Source of the DNA: Cephalopachus bancanus
Lineage: Eukaryota; Chordata; Mammalia; Primates; Tarsiidae
Length of the DNA stretch: 64,000 nucleotides
Assembly: GCA_027257055.1 (NCBI GenBank)
Contig: JAPVLO010000963.1
Coordinates: forward strand, 1 to 64,000
Direction of reading: 5' to 3'
Below are positions 54,382-64,000 of this stretch, in pieces. The notes below the pieces were generated by a model, which was not told the DNA's origin, did no database searches, and was given only the letters and a program-made list of their open reading frames with translations. Within the stretch, counting starts at the first letter, position 1. Each line of letters begins with the position of its first letter. Position numbers and translations under genes: made by a program.

Positions 54382-56221
54382 GTCTGTAAAGTGTGGAGCT
54401 TTTGAAGATTAATATTTAACTGTAGTACTCCACATAAGAATAAACAGTGGTTTTATGGCCATTTGCAATCTCACATAATTGTACCCACTATCACTCTTCA
54501 ACCCAAAATGAAATTAATTAATATGCATTAGTCTTGTAGCTATATTTTTTAAAGATGTATTGATAACATATTATGTAAACTTCTGTTAAGTGCTACTTGT
54601 TTTCTGGAAATTAATAAAGGCTCATATTCATCACTCATTGAATCTGGGAATCATAAGAAATTGGAATGTTGTCTTTTTGGTTAGTTTTGTTTGCAAAAGA
54701 AATGTATTTCCTCCTTTACAGTATAGATAGATATGGTACACAGTTCTTTGTTTCTTTTCAGAACCTGCATCAGACTTTTTCTTAGGCACTTTCAGAAAAT
54801 GGTTTGAAGCAGGAGCTATGTGGTTAATGTTAAGGGGAAAGGGTGATTCAGGGCTGTACCATCCTCCATTTTCCTTTTCTATTTCTCTCCACTGGGTCCT
54901 CCTAAGACACTGAAGGACTGGGTTCTCCACAGGCCCCACTGAGTTCTGCTCAGCCTGTCCAGTGTTGACATTTGCCCTCCTGTCTTTTCTAATGCTTCAG
55001 TGACCTCTTCACATGCACACTGCATCTAATTATACTTATTTGCAAACTTATTCTTCTCTTGACTCTCAATATTTCATTTTATTAATTCAAATGCATCTGT
55101 AGTTGATAAAAATTTTTAGAGTATTGCAAAGGGGAGGATATTTCAGGCAAAATAAGAGAAAAGCTTAAGAGAACTAGCCAGCATATTTGGTTTTTATATA
55201 CTAGTTAGAGGTATTTTATGAGTAGGAAATACACCTTTTTAGGAAGCAAATAAATGTTAACTTAATTTTAAGCTAATGGTATCTTTTGTCAAGGGAATAT
55301 AACTGTAGATATAAGGGGTCAGGAAGCTATAACTTGTTGATAAGATATTGGGCCATTGCTTATTTTATTTAAGTAAGGTTTTATTGGAACACAGCCATGC
55401 TGTGTTCATTCATTTCATTTTGTTTATGACTGCTTTCACACTACAACAGCAGACTTGTGTAGTTGCAGCTATGATTGTATGAGCCACGGCTACTAAATTA
55501 TTTACCATATGGCTCTTTACATAAAAAGTTTACTGACCTCTAGATAATAGGATTTCCTAGCCTCTTTTTCCCAGAGTTACCGGCTGATGGTGAATAAGTC
55601 TCTATTTGATCCAAAAGTTCAAAATATAGAGACGCTAATAGGTATTCTTCAAAACAAGAATTCCTTTTTTAGTCACTTTTTAAAACTCAAATGTGTCTTT
55701 CTACAGCCTTCCTCAGACCCTTTAATTTCGTGCAGTACATTGGGACTCTTGAAGAGGAGCATAAAATATAATTGGTCACAAAAACATTTTATGTGGAACA
55801 CTACTAGGTCTATTCTTCCCCAGAACATTCATTGACTAAACTTTGGAATACTGAGCATTGTGAATCAGATAGGCGGTATATGTTAGCTTAGGATGCATGA
55901 GTGTAGTTGTCAGTTCACGTTGGTTAACAGATAAACAAAAGGGAAAAGCCTCAGGTCCTTTTTCAGTTTAGTAAAACTTAATGGAGGGGTGCACTTTTAG
56001 CTATCTAGTACATTTTGGTTTTTGAGTCATAATTGAGTTCAGTTTACAACTTCTGTATTTAAGATCATTTGACTAGGGGATAATGGGAAAAAGCTTGAAT
56101 GGAATTCAGTGGGTTTTTTTATTTTACTATTTTGATAGATTTGAAGACTCCAGTGCTCTAATGGTATGATCTTATACTTAAATAATTCATTCATAACTTT
56201 CATATTTTTGTTGTTTTTCAG
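54382..56221 (+). other. PDS5A: PDS5A intron (1840 bases), no SINE
   Basis: This intron is unusually free of SINEs for this window. It holds a hAT-like fragment at 55372-55544. A 102-codon antisense ORF at 54631-54939 matches nothing I recognise and is treated as chance. Confidence 0.7.
55372..55544. mobile_element. hAT-like MITE fragment
   Basis: GGTTTTATTGGAACACAGCC to AAAAAGTTTACTGACCTCTAG is the same family as the element at 17559-18441, in the same direction. It lacks the first 100 bases. It is the only repeat I recognise in this PDS5A intron. Confidence 0.7.
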
Positions 56222-56302
56222 AACTTAAACAAACAGTCATTCGACCTTGCAAAAGTGTTGTTGAAAAGGACAGTCCAGACTATTGAGGCATGCATTGCCA
56301 AT
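56222..56302 (+). CDS. PDS5A: PDS5A coding exon, about residues 219-245
   Basis: This exon gives 27 codons, [10 protein letters not shown] to TIEACIAN, in phase 0 on both sides. The acceptor is TTGTTTTTCAG and the donor AAT|GTATGT is weaker than those of the other exons. It is followed by the longest internal intron seen here (4878 bases), which holds the mariner, a piggyBac remnant, several young SINEs and a possible extra exon. [20 protein letters not shown] is the PDS5A form. Confidence 0.96.
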
Positions 56303-56644
56303 GTATGTATTTCTGTCTGTATTTATTCTATGATTGTGTAATTCTGAATCCATTGTACTAATTCATTAGAACCTCTTACGGGTTTGTTTAGCCTATAAAT
56401 ACAAAAGGACTTAAGTGTTCAAATATGACTAATGGTAGAGAAATGCAACGTAAGCTTCCCAGCATTGTTTTAAAGTGGCACATGATAGTGGATATTGCTT
56501 TATGAAAACTTGTCTACAGTCCCCACTCCTTGACTGCATTTGTATCTATGCATATTTCATTGTCTTCTATATAGGCTTATCTTTTCACTTTTTCCCTGCA
56601 TTCCTTATCTTTGGATTTCTGTGTCACTATTGTGCTTTCTTTCT

Positions 56645-56919
56645 TTTTTTTTTTTGAGTTGGAGTCTCACTCTGTAGCCCAGACTGGAGTGCAGTGGCCG
56701 CTCCCGGCCACAGCCTCAGCCCACTGGGCTCCGGCGATCCTTCCGCCTCAGCTTTGCAAGTAGCTGGAACTATAGGTGCACGCTACCACGCCCGGCTAAT
56801 TTTTTGATTTATTGTAGAGATGAGGTTTCGCCAAGTTGCCTAGGCGGGTCTCAAACCTGCAATTCACTCACCTCAGCCTCCCAAAGCGCGGGATTACAGG
56901 CTGAGCCACCGAGCCCGGC
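56645..56919 (-). mobile_element. Alu-like SINE in PDS5A intron
   Basis: TTGTGYTTTCTTT at both ends. Confidence 0.93.
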
Positions 56920-57211
56920 TTGTGTTTTCTTTATGTGTTCGGGTCGTTCTTCATAAACTCCTCTGTTTCTCCCTCTTGAGTAGTTCTTATATATTTTTAA
57001 GTATAAAAATACTTTAAAAAAAAAAACCTTTTGAGTAAAGGTTTGTTTTTTAACTAAAAAAATCAATAATTTGGAAAAAATATTTGTAATTTTACCTTAT
57101 AGCAATTTATTCCATTTCACATTTACTCATACTTACACCTATTATCTCACATAGTTTATGTAAAATTTTGTATTTGTTTCATTTGCAATTATATTTTCAT
57201 ATTTTGACTCT

Positions 57212-57491
57212 TTGAGTTGGAGCCTCACTGTCGCCCAGGCTGGAGTGCAGTGGCATAAGGTCAGGGCTCACCTCAGTCTTGAACTCCTGGGCTCAGGTGG
57301 TCCTTCTGCCTCAGCCTCTCCCACACCTGGAACTATGGGTGTATACTACCATGCCTGGCTAAATTTTTGATTTAGAGATGATGTCTTGCTATGTTGCCCA
57401 GGCTGATCTCAAACTCCTGGGCTCAGGCAACCCCCTTACCTCTGCCTCCCAAAGTGATAGGATTATAGACATGAGCCGTTAAAACCAGCCT
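57212..57491 (-). mobile_element. Alu-like SINE, old
   Basis: Full dimer with a decayed 5' end. Confidence 0.88.
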
Positions 57492-57619
57492 TGATGTTCT
57501 CTTTAAATTTGTAGTATGAATAACTCTAAAGTATTCCTTTGAGTTGATATATGAGGGGAAACCCAAAAAACTTCAGAATTTATTTATAAAAATTGTATAT
57601 ATTCTTACATGTTTAAACA

Positions 57620-57868
57620 TTAGTCACTTTCAAAATACTCTCCATTTGATGCAATACACCTATCTAGATGCTTTTTCCACTGCTCACAACCGTTTTCGAA
57701 CTTGTCCATTTTGATGCCTTTTAGTGCTTCTGCTGTTTTTTGTTTCACCTCTTCCACATTGGCAAAACATTTTCCTTTGAGGACTTTTTTCATCCAGAGA
57801 AACTGCAGTTCTCCCAGGTCAAGTTCAAATGAATAGGGAGGGCAGGATGTGGGGATCAGACCATTCAA
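57620..57868 (-). pseudogene. Mariner transposase C-terminal fragment (82 codons)
   Basis: The frame ends EQWKKHLDRCIASNGEYFESD and stops, the classical tail of mariner transposases. Upstream, CPPYSFELDLGELQFLW corresponds to the PPYSPDLAP(x)D segment that carries the third catalytic acid, here degraded. The first two catalytic residues are absent. The initial Met is not the native start. The element is inactive. Confidence 0.85.
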
Positions 57869-57951
57869 ATACTGATGAACACTCAGTATAGTGTGAGTAT
57901 AAGCTGCCTATTATGAAATGACCAAATGCATTGAAAGAATCTCCAAAAGAA

Positions 57952-58222
57952 TTGCCAGGCACAGTGGTTCAAGCCTGTAATCCCAGCAGTTTGGGAGACC
58001 AAGGTGAGAGGACAGGTTCGAGAACAGCCTGGGCAACTTGGCGAGACCTCATCTCTACAATTAAAAAAAAATAATTAGCCGGGTGTGGTAGCACGTGCCT
58101 GTAGATCTGGCTATTTGGAAGGCTGAGGCAGAAGTATTGCGGGAGCCCAGCAGATCAACACTGGCGTGGCAATGAGCGTGCCCCTGCACTCCAGCCTGGG
58201 CGAAGGAGCGAGATTCCAAGTT
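57952..58222 (+). mobile_element. Alu-like SINE in the mariner element
   Basis: The A tail is absent. In its place is the G-rich run GGGCGGGGGGCGGAGGGG (58224-58241). Confidence 0.88.
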
Positions 58223-58490
58223 AGGGCGGGGGGCGGAGGGGTTTCACTGTAGCCTAACGCAGCTTCTCACGATAATGCTGGCCGGTATACTGATGCCAGG
58301 GCTGTCCTAGAACACTTACTTAGTTGGGGGAGGAAACCTGTACTATAACTGGCCCAGCTTCCAAAAGATAATTCCGGCTTTTGGGGGGGGGGTCCCTTTA
58401 TATACCCGTTTCCCTTTTGTTATGCATTTAGGGCTTTTTCTTTTCTAATAATCTTTGTGAGGGTAGCACTTATCTATTGTTGAATTATTT

Positions 58491-58794
58491 GGGTTTTTTT
58501 GTTTTTTTTTTTTTTTGAGTTGGAGTCTCACTCTTGTCGCCCAGACTGGAGTGCAGTGGCCGCTTCCAGCCACCGCAACCTCGACCTGCTGGACTCCGGA
58601 GATCCTTCCACCTCAGCCTTCCAAGTAGTCGGAATTACAGGCATGCGCTACCACACCCGGCTGATTTTTTGATTTATTTTAGAGATGAGGTCTCGCTGCC
58701 CAGGCGGGTCTCGAACCCGCGGGCTCAGGCAATCCACTCACCTCAGCCTCCCAAAGGCGCGGGATTACAGGCTGAGCCACCGAGCCCGGCTCTC
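58491..58794 (-). mobile_element. Alu-like SINE, young subfamily, in PDS5A intron
   Basis: Target duplication TTGAATTATTT (58480-58490, 58795-58805). Nearly identical to the reference copy at 27250, including AAAGGCGCGGG. Confidence 0.95.
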
Positions 58795-58837
58795 TTGAAT
58801 TATTTTACACAGGATAAAATCCAAATGATAGTTTATT

Positions 58838-59149
58838 TTATTTTATTTTATTTATTTTTTATATATCTTTTTGAGTTGTAGTCTCACTCTGTCGCCCAGA
58901 CTGGAGTGCAGTGGCCACTCCTGGCCACTGCAGCCTCAACCTGCCGGGCTCCGGCAGTCCTTCCACCTCAGCCTTCCAAGTAATGAACTACAGGTGCGCA
59001 CTACCACGCTCGGCTAATCATTTTGATTTATTGTAGAGATGAGGTCTCGCCAAGTTGCCCCGGTGGGTCTTGAACCCGTAAGTTCAGGCAGTTCACTCAC
59101 CTCGGCCTCCCAAAGCGCAAGATTACAGGCTGAGCCACTGAGCCTGGCA
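58838..59149 (-). mobile_element. Alu-like SINE
   Basis: Target duplication CCAAATGATAGTTTATT (58821-58837, 59150-59166), 17 bp, perfect. Keeps the undeleted CGCCAAGTTGCCC. Confidence 0.95.
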
Positions 59150-59258
59150 CCAAATGATAGTTTATTAAATGTTAGTATTCTATTGCTAAATTAGTCTTTA
59201 ATCTAGTTAAAATTTTTAAAGAATAGCACAGAAAAGCATTCATTGAAAAGTTTGTCTC

Positions 59259-59534
59259 AGCCTGTAATCCCGTGCCTTTGGGAGGCTGAGGTGAGTGGAT
59301 TGCCTGAGCCCACGGGTTCGAGACCCGCCTGGGCAGTGAGACCTCATCTCTACAGTAAATCAAAAAATCAGCCTGGCGTGGTAGCGCATGCCTGTAATTC
59401 CAGCTACTTGGAAGGCTGAGGCGGAAGGATTGCGGAGCCCAGCAGGCCGAAGCTGCGGTGGCCGTGAGCGGCCACTGCACTCCAGTCTGGGCAACTGAGT
59501 GAGACTCCAACTCAAAAAAAAAAAGAAAAGAAAA
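59259..59534 (+). mobile_element. Alu-like SINE, young subfamily, 5' truncated by about 17 bases
   Basis: Target duplication GAAAAGTTTGTCTC (59245-59258, 59535-59548). It starts AGCCTGTAATCC, so the first part of the A box region is missing. The tail is (AAAAG)n. Confidence 0.95.
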
Positions 59535-59554
59535 GAAAAGTTTGTCTCTTCAAT

Positions 59555-59856
59555 TTTTTTTTGTTGTTTTGTTTTTTGAGTTGGGGTCTCACTCTGTCAC
59601 CCAGGCTGGAGTGCAGTGGCCGCTCCTGGCCACTGCGGCCTCGACCCACTGGGCTCCGGCGTTCCTTCCGCCTCAGCCTTCCAAGTAGCCAGAATTACAG
59701 GCACGTGCTACCATGCCCAGCTGATTTTTTTTGATTTGTCGTAGAGATAAGGTCTCACCAATTTCCCCAGGTGGGTCTTGAACCCGCAGGCTCAGGCAAT
59801 CCACTCACCTCAGCCTCCCAAAGTGCGGGATTACAGACTGAGCCACTGACTTCGGC
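59555..59856 (-). mobile_element. Alu-like SINE sharing its target with the preceding SINE
   Basis: Target duplication TTGTCTCTTCAAT (59542-59554, 59857-59869) overlaps that of the plus-strand copy at 59259. The two now form an inverted pair 20 bases apart. Confidence 0.94.
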
Positions 59857-59982
59857 TTGTCTCTTCAATGTTAAATATGTCTCAATTCTCAGAAATAAGA
59901 GGTTTTCATATATCTTTTGATAAGTAACAATCTGTGCTTATTTTTGTGTGCTTTTGTTCACCTGTTTTCCTTGTTTCCTTAG

Positions 59983-60051
59983 GGTCTGCGTAATCAATAT
60001 GAATATTTTAAAACTTTTTATGGTTTTTCAAATTATGATACTACTAGAAAT
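59983..60051 (+). other. Candidate extra in-frame PDS5A exon (unproven)
   Basis: These 69 bases lie between TTTTCCTTGTTTCCTTAG, a good acceptor with a long pyrimidine tract, and AAT|GTATGC, a weak donor resembling the AAT|GTATGT donor of the preceding true exon. Read in the phase required by the flanking exons (0 to 0), they give 23 codons with no stop, beginning GLRNQYEYFK. Inclusion would insert 23 aromatic and polar residues between about residues 245 and 246 of PDS5A. It does not look like any repeat I know. The open frame also runs past the donor to a TAG at 60121-60123, so chance remains plausible. I recall no such exon in human PDS5A. Confidence 0.25.
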
Positions 60052-60107
60052 GTATGCTCATATCCTCAGTTGCATCCAATTGTCCCTTTAACTTTTTGGA
60101 AATTTAA

Positions 60108-60640
60108 CCCTTTGCTTTCTTAGACATTTCATGGATCATCTACCAGCAACTCAACTGCACTTTTTTGCGAAATAGTGAAAAATGAATCACTTCATAGTAG
60201 ATAATATAACGTTGGAACCAGTTATTTTATTGTAATGCTGTTTAGCTTATAATGGAATTTTGGACATTGAGGAACTTATGAAAAAAAATAAAAATTTTAT
60301 ATCTTATATTTTTCTAACATGTGGTAACATGTGAAACAGTCACTGGCGTGCATTGCAAGTTCATTGATACATGTTGTGCAGTAGCAATTTGTTTGCCGCC
60401 TTCCATCTGGTGTTTTTCTATTTGAGCAGACAATGCAGTATCATTTTCTTCTTCCCACAATAATATGTAATTTATTGCTCAGTATGTTGTTCAAAGATGC
60501 GGAAGGACACATTTGTGATTCCTGTAAACCACGAAGATCAGTCTAAATCTAACTCATCTTTATCATTATCATTATAACTCTCACTTTTGTCTTTTTGTTT
60601 TTCCATTGTTCTGCAAACTAAATAGATAAGAAATGTCTAA
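60108..60640 (-). mobile_element. piggyBac-like transposon remnant
   Basis: It begins immediately after TTAA (60104-60107) with CCCTTTGCTTTC, the target site and C3T3G-type terminus of piggyBac elements. On the minus strand it carries an acidic stretch (NDNDKDELDLD) and the Cys-rich tail of the transposase, with the catalytic core missing between. I could not find the opposite terminus, so the right edge is approximate. Confidence 0.65.
60297..60437 (-). pseudogene. piggyBac transposase Cys-rich C-terminus (46 codons)
   Basis: The frame reads CIVCSNRKTPDGRRQTNCYC and continues to DCFTCYHMLEKYKI and a stop. CxxC, CxC, C and DCFxxYH spacing is that of the zinc-binding C-terminal domain that binds piggyBac terminal repeats. 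Just upstream the frame is GRRK-stop-Y, where TGA may derive from CGA. The catalytic Asp residues are not present. I judge it a fossil, although the domain itself has no lesion. Confidence 0.7.
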
Positions 60641-61180
60641 TTGTAAATTATGAGATCACAAAATGAAATTTATTAAAAGAATATTTTCTCATTTTACTTC
60701 TCCAACTTAGTGCAGATAGATATATGAATGGAAAACTCAAGAAAACACACGATTTTGAAAAATTTGTGCTTGCATAAATTTGTCCTGTATAAGCCACCAA
60801 GGAAACTTCTTTATAGTATTCTCTATAACAGGATGCACATTTTAAAAACTAACCTTTTTAAATTATTTTGTTTTAATGAAGGTTTATTCCCCAAAATATT
60901 ATCCTTATATAAAGTACAGCCAACAACCCAACTTTTCTTTTTAACATCTCTCCCTGTAACACTCATGATTTGTTAATATTTGGTGGTTTATTTCTTCTGT
61001 GTAGATGATTGTCTTATTATATATTAGCACTTCAAACACCTATTCTGTATCACCCCTTTTGTTGAATATGTAATACCTGATACACTTAAAAAAAAAAACA
61101 AAACACGTTTATAGAAAACCTATCCAAGTTTTTAATGAAATGGATATATATATGTATGTATTTTCTAATATCTCCTATAG
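60641..61180 (+). other. PDS5A: PDS5A intron, unassigned
   Basis: No repeat recognised. Contains an A10 run near 61090 and ends in the exon acceptor. Confidence 0.5.
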
Positions 61181-61321
61181 TTTTTCAATCAAGTCCTGGT
61201 GCTGGGAAGATCATCAGTAAGTGATTTGTCGGAACATGTATTTGATCTGATTCAGGAACTTTTTGCTATTGATCCTCAGTTATTATTATCCGTCATGCCA
61301 CAGCTTGAATTCAAACTGAAG
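61181..61321 (+). CDS. PDS5A: PDS5A coding exon, about residues 246-292
   Basis: This exon gives 47 codons, [10 protein letters not shown] to QLEFKLK, in phase 0 at both ends. The acceptor is TCTCCTATAG and the donor AAG|GTAGGA. One difference from the human protein as I remember it is Gln for His in [12 protein letters not shown]. That is conservative and does not suggest loss of function. The next exon (SNDGEERL in human) was not found before base 64000, so the following intron is longer than 2.6 kb. Confidence 0.96.
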
Positions 61322-61709
61322 GTAGGATTGACCAATTTTTAAATCTTTTAAACTTTAAAGGAAAAATAAGTATCATAGTTTTTCCATAACTGTAGAAGGA
61401 TGAAGTGTGGGGTCAGTTTATCTTTTTATATTTATTTAGGGATTACATTTTTAAAATTTTGCTAAAAAACATTTTCAAATCTCGGTTATAGGAGAATTTA
61501 TACTGCAAATTTATAATATACCTAGTTGTTAAATACCTACTGATAACAGTGGCACAAGTAATACATATGAAAAACGATATTATCCTTGAAATGTATAATA
61601 CATGTTGGTGTTAAATAATATTCATTGTTAAATAGGCATGTTTTAGAATACCAAGCAATCTTTAATTGAATGGTCAAAAGATGTAGATTATTACTTGATG
61701 GATTTTCTT
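61322..61709 (+). other. PDS5A: PDS5A intron, unassigned
   Basis: Nothing recognised. Confidence 0.55.
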
Positions 61710-62019
61710 TTCTTTCTTTCTTTCTTTTTTTTTGAGTCAGAGTCTCACTGTGTTGTCCAGGCTGGAGTGCAGTGGCATGCTCATGGCCAGTGCAGCATCC
61801 TTGACCTGCTGGGCTCCAGCAATCCTTCCACCTCAGCTTTCCAAGTAGCTGGAACTACAAGCGTGCATTACCACAGCCGGCTTATTTTTTTGATTTATTG
61901 TAGAGACAAGGTCTCACCAAGTTGGCCTTGCTGGTCTTGATACCCTGAGCTTAGGCAATCCACTCGCCTTGGCCTCCCAAAGTACTGGGATTATAGGCTT
62001 GAGCCACCACACACCCAGC
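61710..62019 (-). mobile_element. Alu-like SINE in PDS5A intron
   Basis: Full dimer with (TTTC)n tail. Confidence 0.92.
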
Positions 62020-62815
62020 CCACCTTATGAATTTTCATGGTACAGACTAAGGACAGATATTTTACTGTATATCTTGCAAGTGTATCTATTTTTTTTATAG
62101 CCAACTAAATAAGAAATTTATAACTCTTCAAATTTATAACCAACCAAAAAAAGGGAAAACCTGATACTCTGTCCCCTCTCTCGGCTGAACTATGGGAGAT
62201 AACGCCTTACGTTTGCTTAATATTTTGACCTCATTGAAAGACTTTTTATATCTAATGCCTTTTTTAGCCCTTAAACTATGGTATAATTAGAAGTAACGTT
62301 ACAGTTTTTATTTTTGAGATGTAAAATTTAAGATAAAATGTTTTACCTGCTTACTCAGTTATAGCAGATTTGAGATTAGAACTTAAGTTTTTCTTTTCTT
62401 AATACTTGTTTACATTATTAAGTCTTGTCCTTAATGTTTTTATTACTAACATTTGATATTTTTAATATAAAGGTATCATACCAATAAGCATTTTCTTATT
62501 TAAAAAAACTCTGGTTGTAGGGCAAACATTGTATATTAAACAAGGTTTGATTTGGTTTTTGACTATTAAAGAGTTTGTTTAACAACAGCCTAAAGATGGT
62601 TCCATACTATGTCATTTCTAGATGCAGGGCATTAAAATATTTTTGCCCAATATGCTTGCTGAGTCTGAATATGCAGTCAAACCTCTTTAACCCTTAAGTA
62701 AGATTGCCATTAAAGGATTGTGGGAAGGGATTGAGAGCTAAACTTTTAGATTTCAATTTTTGGACTTAATGTGGCTGAGGGAATCTGAGCTGGATAGTCA
62801 TATCCCCATTCTTCA
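62020..62815 (+). other. PDS5A: PDS5A intron, unassigned
   Basis: About 800 bases without a recognisable repeat or ORF. Confidence 0.55.
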
Positions 62816-63146
62816 GTATTTATTTATTTATTTAGTTAGTTATTTTATTTATTTATTTGTTTTGAGTTGGAATCTTACTCTGTCACCCAGGCTGAGTGCA
62901 GTGGCACACTGCTCACTGCCACTGCAGCCTCGACATACTGGGCTCGGCAATCCTTCTGCCTCAGCCTTCCAAGTAACTGGAATGACAGGCACATACCACC
63001 ACGCCTGACTAATTTTTTGGTTTATTGTAGAGGTGATATCTCACTAATTTGCCCAGGCTGGTCTTGAAGCTGTGGGCTCAGGCAGTCCTCTCACCTCGGC
63101 TTTCCAAAGTGCTGGCATTATAGTCATGAGCCACCATGCCCAGCCT
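62816..63146 (-). mobile_element. Alu-like SINE
   Basis: Full dimer with a long (TTTA)n tail. Confidence 0.92.
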
Positions 63147-63334
63147 GGTTTTTTTTTCTTTTAAATCTAAAGCAGTGATTGCTAATAAACTGATTCCAGC
63201 CTTAAAGCAGATATTATTTAATATGTTTTATTTGAAAGCCAAGTATCTTCATGGTTTGAATGCTCTCTCCTTAGAGTTTTGTTTATTAGGATGTAAACTT
63301 TAGTCCTTACTATACTTATCTGTAAATAACAGTT

Positions 63335-63610
63335 GTTGTTATTCTGAGCTAGAGTCTCACTCTGTCACTCAGGCTGGAGCGCAGTGGCACACCCACGGCT
63401 ACTGCAGTCTCTACCTGCTGGGCTTAGACAATCTTTCTACCTCAGCCTTCCAAGTACCTGAAACTACAGGCATTTGCCACCATGACTGGCTAATTTCTAA
63501 ATTTATTGTAGTGATGAGGTCTCTTTCTCCATGTTGATCTCAAACTCCTGGGCTCAGGCAATCCTCTTGCCTTAGCTTCCCAGCATGGTGGGATTATAGG
63601 GTGAACCACT
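63335..63610 (-). mobile_element. Alu-like SINE, old
   Basis: Shares its tail-side flank with the SINE at 37432. Confidence 0.9.
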
Positions 63611-63627
63611 GTGCCTACCTGCGTTTT

Positions 63628-63939
63628 CTGTTTTGTTTTGTTTTGTTTTTTAGTTGGAGTCTCACTCTTTCGCCCAGGCTGGAGTGCAGTGACACGCACA
63701 CTCATGGCCACCCTAGCGCTGAACTTCTGGGCTCCAGCAATCCTTGCGCCTCAGCCTTCCGAGTAGCCGGAACTGCAAACAAACGTTACCAAGCCTGGCT
63801 ATTTTTCATTTTTTACTGTAGAGACAAGGTCTTGCCAAGTTGTTCAGGCTGAGGTTGGTCTTGAACCTGCGGCTCAGGCAATACATTCGCTTCGGTCTCC
63901 CAAAGTGCTGAGATTACAGGCTGAGCCACCGAGCCCGGC
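63628..63939 (-). mobile_element. Alu-like SINE
   Basis: CTGCRTTTTCT on both sides. Tail (TTTTG)n. Confidence 0.93.
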
Positions 63940-64000
63940 CTGCATTTTCTTTTTGTCAGAACGCGAAGATTTGGAAACATTGGGCCTTTATTTCTTACGT

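Larger units (their letters stand above)
57552..58400 (-). mobile_element. Mariner-like transposon, internally deleted, with terminal repeats
   Basis: The left terminus TGAGGGGAAACCC (57552) and the right terminus, read backwards as TAAAGGGACCCCCC (58400), continue as related inverted repeats (AAAACTTCAGAATTTATTT and AAAGCCGGAATTATCTTT). TATA flanks each side, consistent with a TA duplication. A plus-strand SINE occupies 57952-58222. The element keeps only the transposase C-terminus and what looks like 5' non-coding sequence (58245-58400). Confidence 0.75.

Noticed and set aside
54631..54939. 102-codon antisense ORF in a PDS5A intron
   Set aside because: No recognisable domain, no promoter or splice context, and it is antisense to the gene. 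Length is compatible with chance.

Overview
This 64 kb window is primate nuclear DNA: six coding exons of the cohesin regulator PDS5A on the plus strand, embedded in intron that is saturated with interspersed repeats. The SINEs are dimeric, 7SL-derived and Alu-like, but their sequence differs from anthropoid Alu. The left arm carries GGGTTCGAGACCCGCC, and the right arm ends ACTCCAACTC before the A tail. Together with a divergent L1 family, this points to a strepsirrhine primate. I noticed no tRNA-type monomer SINEs, which are common in lorisiforms, so a lemuriform is my best guess (inference, not proven).

Layout. Bases 1-49262 hold no PDS5A coding exon and are probably one long intron. Within it are about 70 SINEs, old L1 fragments, MIR, a near-complete Tigger1-like element (20306-23227), TcMar-type MITEs with TA duplications (4689-5525, 38287-38608), hAT fragments, several LTR remnants, a 5S rRNA retropseudogene (32397-32466), and a full-length 6 kb L1 on the minus strand (40940-46922) with a 13-bp target duplication. 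Bases 49263-61321 hold the PDS5A exons: 49263-49466, 51183-51269, 51703-51800, 54255-54381, 56222-56302 and 61181-61321. They join in frame to about residues 47-292 of the protein. The intron between the last two exons is the most unusual part of the gene region. It carries a mariner-like element (57552-58400), a cluster of young SINEs, a possible extra in-frame exon (59983-60051) and a piggyBac remnant with an intact Cys-rich tail (60108 to about 60640). Bases 61322-64000 are intron again.

How it works together. The only host gene seen is PDS5A. Everything else is transposon-derived. L1 supplied the machinery that inserted the SINEs, the 5S copy and two copies of a roughly 70-nt polyadenylated RNA resembling a retroviral R region. 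Many long ORFs in the window are antisense or sense readings of SINEs and are not genes.

Limits. Repeat edges are good to about 10 bases unless a target-site duplication is quoted. Family names come from recognition by eye, not from a database search. No wholly new gene system was found. The best leads are the two 70-nt R-like retrocopies, the young SINE subfamily with its tRNA-like T-arm hairpin, the in-place inversions inside Tigger1 and L1, and the candidate PDS5A exon.
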